Made by a program: the position numbers and the translations under genes. Shown here piece after piece: positions 31,252 to 35,279 of a DNA stretch of 35,279 bases. The notes beneath the pieces were generated by a model. The model was given only the letters and a program-made list of their open reading frames with translations, did not search any database and had not been told where the DNA came from. Each line of letters opens with the position of its first letter. Positions within the stretch are counted from its first letter, which is position 1. The stretch comes from Diplocarpon mali (taxonomy: Eukaryota > Ascomycota > Leotiomycetes > Helotiales > Drepanopezizaceae). Where the stretch lies: contig JAENRP010000417.1 of the NCBI GenBank assembly GCA_024741835.1, positions 1-35,279 on the forward strand. Direction: 5' to 3'.

Positions 31252-33221
31252 TACTATATATATACATTATTATCCTATACCTTAGTAGGTGTATAGCTAG
31301 ACTAGAACCTATTATAAAGCGTTATCTTAGCTATAGGAAATACTATTAAGGTAAAGAAGTTATATTAAAGTATATTTAAAAGATCTAAATAGTTAATAGG
31401 CTTATATTTAAAGAAAATGAGATTATAGCAACGCTTTAATTAAGCTCGCTTTATAGAATCTCTAATACTCCTAGAGCGTAAAGTAAGGTCTACTCTAGAG
31501 TATTAAAAACCCTTATCTGTAAGGAGCCTCTTTAAGATAATATTAGTAATAAACTCTTTTATAATAGTAATATTACGCAGTATTATCTTTATAAGAGAGC
31601 CGTTATATTATAAAAGAGAGTCTACTATATATCTATTACCTCTCTTAATAATTAGGAGTCTTGAGGTACCTGCTTTAATATATTACTATAAGTCGCTAAA
31701 AGGCTTAAAGGTGCCTGTAATAAGTAAATCCTTCGAATTAACGATATAAGTAGCTGCACAATTATTAAGGAGCGTACTTAAGGAGAGCGGGTAGCATTCT
31801 AGCTTAAAGAGGTAGTAGATATTAAACGATTTTTTAAAAGCGTCGAAGGCAAAGGGATCTATTATTATAAAGACTAGTGAGTTCTCTCTTTTATTACTTA
31901 AACCATCCTCCTTAAAGGCTAAAGCCTTTCCTTTAAATTTATCAATTGCTATTACTGTAATATTATTCTCCTTAAGCCATACTTAAAGACCCTTGAACTA
32001 GTCTCCTGCGTTTAATGCCTTTTATATTCATAGGACCTCCTCTTGCGAGGGGAGAACCTTTATATTTTCCTTATACCTGTTTATAGTATATAATAGTTTC
32101 CGATAGTCCTAGGGCTTCTAATAGTGATTTTTAAAGCCTTTATAAGGGCACTTAGGCCTAATCTCCCTTTTAGAGCTTATAAAGCGACTTCGGGAGCTAC
32201 TTGCTAGAGCTTGCAAAGGGGTTTCGGCATTTAAGAGAGACTCTTGAGTAGTAAAAACTGCTAGCCCTTTATTATCAATTGCTCTATTGGATTTAATGCC
32301 TGCTAAGGCGCAGCTTAGCTGTATTAGGTTGTGCTTATATAAGGTTCCTATTTGCTTATTAGTGATTATTTCCTCCTTTAAGCGGGTCGCTTAACTCAGA
32401 TTAATCTTTATTACAATTAAGTTTCAAAAGTCAATTACTCCTAGTCTCCCTTTAATCTTAAGGAGATTGTATTATTCTATTAGGTAATACGCTTCCTACT
32501 ACTCCTGGATCTACTACTAAGTATTGGTTCTTTTAGTCTTGTCTTAGCGTAGTATATCGCAATACTAGAGCCTTATTTGAGATTAAATAGCCTTGTTAGA
32601 AGGCGCAATATCATACTTTAAAATAGATACTAGGCCTTAGAGTAAGAGTTGCTAATTTACCAAATTAGCACGCGGGTCGTTAGTAGTAGTTCCACTTATA
32701 GGAGTATTTCTATTAGGTATTAAGGAAGAGAGCTTCTTAGCTTGGATTTATACTTAAGCTATTGCGGAAGCTAAGAGCGTTCTATCGATAGTCTTAAAGA
32801 CCTATTCTAATAATAATTCATAATACTTGCGTTAGGTCTTCCAAGTTTCCTTGCGCATAAGGTGCTCCTTTATTAGGATTTTATATTTATCCTTAATATC
32901 CTTATAAGAGGCCTATAGAAGAGGAGCCTTTAACAGATCTCCTAAAGGAAAGCAGGCGTAAATCTATTTAAATAGAGTTGCTATATACTCTTTATACAAC
33001 CTTGCGTATACTATGCAAAGGTTAGCCATTTCCAATTCCTTAAGCTCTTATATAAAGGGAGCTTAAGGCTCGGTCTTTATAATTGACTTAAATAGGAGTC
33101 TTAGATCGGTAAAAATGGTAATATTATAGAGCTTAGTAAAGAATATATATTTACTAAACCACTTTACTTAAAAGGCAAAGGTATTAAAGTAAGGCTTAAA
33201 GATACTTAAAGAGTCAGATAT
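31252..33221 (-). pseudogene. Copia-2 copy G: gag and protease remnant
   Basis: Minus strand. Gag probably starts at 33221-33219, where ATA TCT GAC is a likely RIP form of ATG TCT GAC, and reads SDSLSIFKPYFNTFAF onward. A zinc-knuckle-like remnant with CPYKGFKNHY lies at about 32151-32120. The stretch NCAATYIVNSKDLLITGTFK (about 31765-31705) is a Copia protease-type region leading to the GAG-pre-integrase. Bases 31252-31256 are the TSD of F, and the gene continues at 28735. RIP stops (TAG/TAA) are frequent but the frame holds over long stretches. Confidence 0.85.
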
Positions 33222-33410
33222 ATTAAATAGAGTTTAATAAAAAAGGTTAGGTATATAAATAGAGTTTACAAATAAGGTTCGATTGGAAAATAGAGATTTA
33301 TTAATTGAAAATGAAGGTCCTTTAAGTTATTATAAATACTCGAAAAGTCGGTTAAGAGCTCGAAGGGCCCTTTAGCCGGTTGTATGCAAAGAGAAAGCAT
33401 ATTAAGGTGC
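33222..33410 (-). other. 5' leader of Copia-2 copy G
   Basis: Non-coding leader between gag and PBS. It has a short direct repeat AAATAGAGTTTA (about 33225 and 33257). A 22-bp arm at 33363-33385 is complementary to the start of the LTR at 33431-33452, so the PBS lies in the loop of a possible hairpin. Confidence 0.65.
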
Positions 33411-33426
33411 TTATAGGGCTTATAAC
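33411..33426 (-). promoter_or_regulatory. Primer-binding site of Copia-2 copy G
   Basis: The minus strand reads GTTATAAGCCCTATAA next to the LTR. As in Copia-1, the first 11 bases fit the anticodon region of initiator tRNA-Met (GTTATGAGCCC) with one G-to-A change. Confidence 0.6.
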
Positions 33427-33618
33427 TATAATACAGTCGGCTAAAGGGCCTTTATTAGGTCGCTTAGGAGGCTCGCAGAAGTAGGAGAAGATGATTGATT
33501 GTATTATTATCTAGTATATATATGGTAAGGAGACTTTAGAAAGAAAAGGGAGAGTCTATGACTTAGCAGAGTCACGTAGAGAGTCTCTAGAATAAGTGGA
33601 GACTCCGCCCATTCTACA
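33427..33618 (-). repeat. 5' LTR of Copia-2 copy G
   Basis: 192 bp on the plus-strand coordinates, from TATAATACAG (TGTA-type after RIP) to CCATTCTACA, giving a TGTA/TACA terminal inverted repeat. The partner LTR is outside the window, so the boundaries rest on the TG/CA ends and the PBS. Expected TSD is CGACA at 33619-33623, with its partner unseen. Confidence 0.65.
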
Positions 33619-33635
33619 CGACAATACCTTACTTC
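33619..33635. other. Short flank between Copia-2 G and Copia-1 E
   Basis: Seventeen bases outside both elements. The last five (ACTTC, 33631-33635) should be the left TSD of E, with its right partner outside the window. This is the only sequence here not assigned to a transposon. Confidence 0.6.
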
Positions 33636-33834
33636 TATTGAGCTTAAGTAAGTCGGCGCAGTAGGTAAGGGAAACTTCTAAAGGTCGATAGTCGATATAT
33701 TAGTAAGAGTTAAGGAAGGAAGGTTACCCCTTTCTTCCCTATAGCTATATATATATATATTAATATCCTATTGATTAAGCAGTAGGGTTATATAATAATA
33801 TATTAGAGTAATAGCTATATTACCTATCTTAATA
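33636..33834 (-). repeat. 3' LTR of Copia-1 copy E
   Basis: 199 bp instead of 195: four extra bases come from a longer TA run at about 33746-33760. It starts TATTGAGCTT and ends ATCTTAATA. Confidence 0.92.
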
Positions 33835-34149
33835 CCCCTACTTAGACCTTACTCCAATTGACCTATAGTTAGGAAAATAATAACTATCCTTTTGCGCTAA
33901 TCTAACTCTTAAGTATCTCTTTAAATTAAAAACAATTAATTAATAGCAACCTCTATTGAAATTACCAAACTCTACTTGCAAAGTAGGACTAGGAGTCAAT
34001 TTTCCCAAAAGCGTTCCTTTATAAGACTATATGACTTAACTTGCGGTCTAAGCCTAAGAGTCGATTTAAAAAACTTTCCTTTATAAGACTATATAACCTA
34101 ACTCGTAGGACAGGCCTAGGAGTCGTCTTTAAGCCTACTAAGCTCCTAC
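33835..34149 (-). other. 3' UTR and polypurine tract of copy E
   Basis: The minus-strand AGTAGGGG abuts the LTR. The three CTAGGCCTAGGAGTC-like motifs are present near 33986, 34042 and 34107. No gene. Confidence 0.75.
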
Positions 34150-34933
34150 TATCTTTTATAACTTTAATATATATTTTTAAATGCTTCGAACTTTATAACT
34201 ATCTTTAGTAGCTTTATAAATCCATCTACTACTATTCGATCAATTAGGATATAGGTAATTAATAACTTATTTTTTATAATAAGGTTATAAATAAAGTAGT
34301 AAGTAATATTAATATATTTCAATCACTTATATAAGTATAGATTCTTTATAAGTGCAATCGCCCTTATATTATCTATTCGAAGATTAATATAATTCCTATC
34401 TTATCTAATATACTTAGCGAAACTTATATCTTTTAAAACTTAGGCGATTTATAATCCTTACTTATAGTTAGATAATATTAATATATATTCGGCCTTAGTA
34501 CTTGCAGTAGCTACTAATTTCTACTTCCTAATTTCTTATAATATAAGTCTACTATATAGTACTACTACACTCTTAAATATACTTTTTTAACCTTTTATAT
34601 TTGCTTAATCGGAATCGATATATACCTTAAGCTTTGCGCTTATATATTTTATTAGTTTATATCTTACCTTTTATATAATTATTGATCGAAGGTACCTTTT
34701 AAGTCGCTTGACTGCATTCTTATATTAAATTATTAGATCCTTTAAATTCTGACTAAGTTGCTTAATAATAAAGGTAATATCTGGTCTTATATATACTATA
34801 GTATATATAATTACTCTAATATCCTATTAGTACTTCTTTAAATCTCCTCTTTGCTTATTTTTATTAGTAGGCTTTAACTTATTATACTTTCCTTTAATTA
34901 GAGTACACTTTAGCTTAAAGTTAGGAGTATAAG
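34150..34933 (-). pseudogene. Copia-1 copy E: RNase H and RT C-terminus
   Basis: Minus strand, aligned with 1690-2299 of A and 2816-3590 of B. It includes the RPDI-type motif region at the end of RT (about 34790-34760) and the KNP...KRSKYI RNase H stretch, with RIP stops. Confidence 0.85.
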
Positions 34934-35279
34934 TGTGAAATATGAGGGCTGGCCGATATGGTAAAGAGAGTATAAGGTAGTATTGAGTAGTAAGTAATAG
35001 TAGTAGTTGTTGAACTTGGAGACTTAGGAGGCTTGATTCCTAACTACAGGAGCAAAGCAATCTATATATACAAAATATCTTAAGCTTTTAGAACCTTCTA
35101 GTATATTAGAGTTATACTAGATTATAAATCAATATAAGTATACGTAATGCAATACGTAATCCTTTAATTTGTAATATAGTTTTAGCTAAACTTAGTACTA
35201 TAAGTCATAGCTAAATATAGAACTATGACTTATAGCTAGGATATAGAGTTTATAGCTAAATTTAGTATAGCTATGATTT
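34934..35279 (-). repeat. TRIM-1 copy F2: LTR in inverted orientation, cut by the window end
   Basis: Begins TGTGAAATATGAGGG, the reverse complement of the TRIM-1 LTR end, and matches 346 bp of the 426-bp LTR of F on the opposite strand. The junction with copy E at 34933/34934 is sharp. Whether it is a solo LTR or a full element cannot be seen. The expected TSD is ATAAG (34929-34933). Confidence 0.9.

Larger units (their letters stand above)
33636..34933 (-). mobile_element. Copia-1 copy E, 3' part, interrupted by TRIM-1 F2
   Basis: Contains the 3' LTR, 3' UTR, RNase H and end of RT of a fifth Copia-1 copy. It is cut at 34934 by F2, in the RT/RNase H connection (after GTTAGGAGTATAAG). The remaining 5' part would lie right of the window. 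Confidence 0.9.

Overview
The window is a block of nested, heavily mutated LTR retrotransposons from a filamentous ascomycete (Pezizomycotina-type) genome. I found no host gene, tRNA, rRNA, CRISPR array or prokaryotic feature. Three things point to a fungus. The coding remnants are Ty1/Copia and Ty3/Gypsy polyproteins of fungal type. The DNA is very AT-rich and poor in CpA/TpG but rich in TpA. Copies of the same element differ almost only by C/T and G/A transitions, with CAG/CAA/TGG codons turned into stops. That is the signature of repeat-induced point mutation (RIP). Names such as Copia-1 are working labels of mine, not database names.

Four families are present. Copia-1 (about 6.1 kb, 195-bp LTRs, all copies on the minus strand) has five copies: A, B, C, D and E. 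Copia-2 (copy G, minus strand, 192-bp LTR) is the oldest visible layer. Gypsy-1 (copy H, plus strand, 307-bp LTR, chromodomain integrase) carries an extra coding-like region after pol. TRIM-1 (copies F and F2, 426-bp LTRs, about 2.5 kb) has no recognisable protein domain.

The layout reads as successive insertions, most closed by exact 5-bp target-site duplications (TSDs). G runs from 33618 leftwards to 20048 and on past the left edge of the window. It is broken by F (28736-31251, TSD TACTA), D (22191-28241, TSD GGTTA) and H (right end at 20047). H (13923-20047, left end outside) is broken by C (right end 13922). C is broken by A (1179-13422, TSD AAAGT). A is broken by B (2300-8400, TSD CCTAA). 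The left part of the window (1-13922) is therefore C containing A containing B. At the right end, copy E (from 33636) lies just outside the 5' LTR of G and is itself cut at 34934 by F2, a TRIM-1 copy in the opposite orientation.

Nothing here is likely to be translated: gag, protease, integrase and RT catalytic residues are often replaced and stops are frequent. The parts most worth a second look are: the five-level nesting; PBS sequences in two Copia families matching the initiator-tRNA-Met anticodon region (Drosophila copia-like half-tRNA priming); an in-frame minisatellite in Copia-1 pol with 7, 8 or 9 units in different copies; tandem duplication of the 3'-end/LTR-edge module in TRIM-1; and the extra ORF-like segment in Gypsy-1. 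I see no new defence, toxin or metabolic system.
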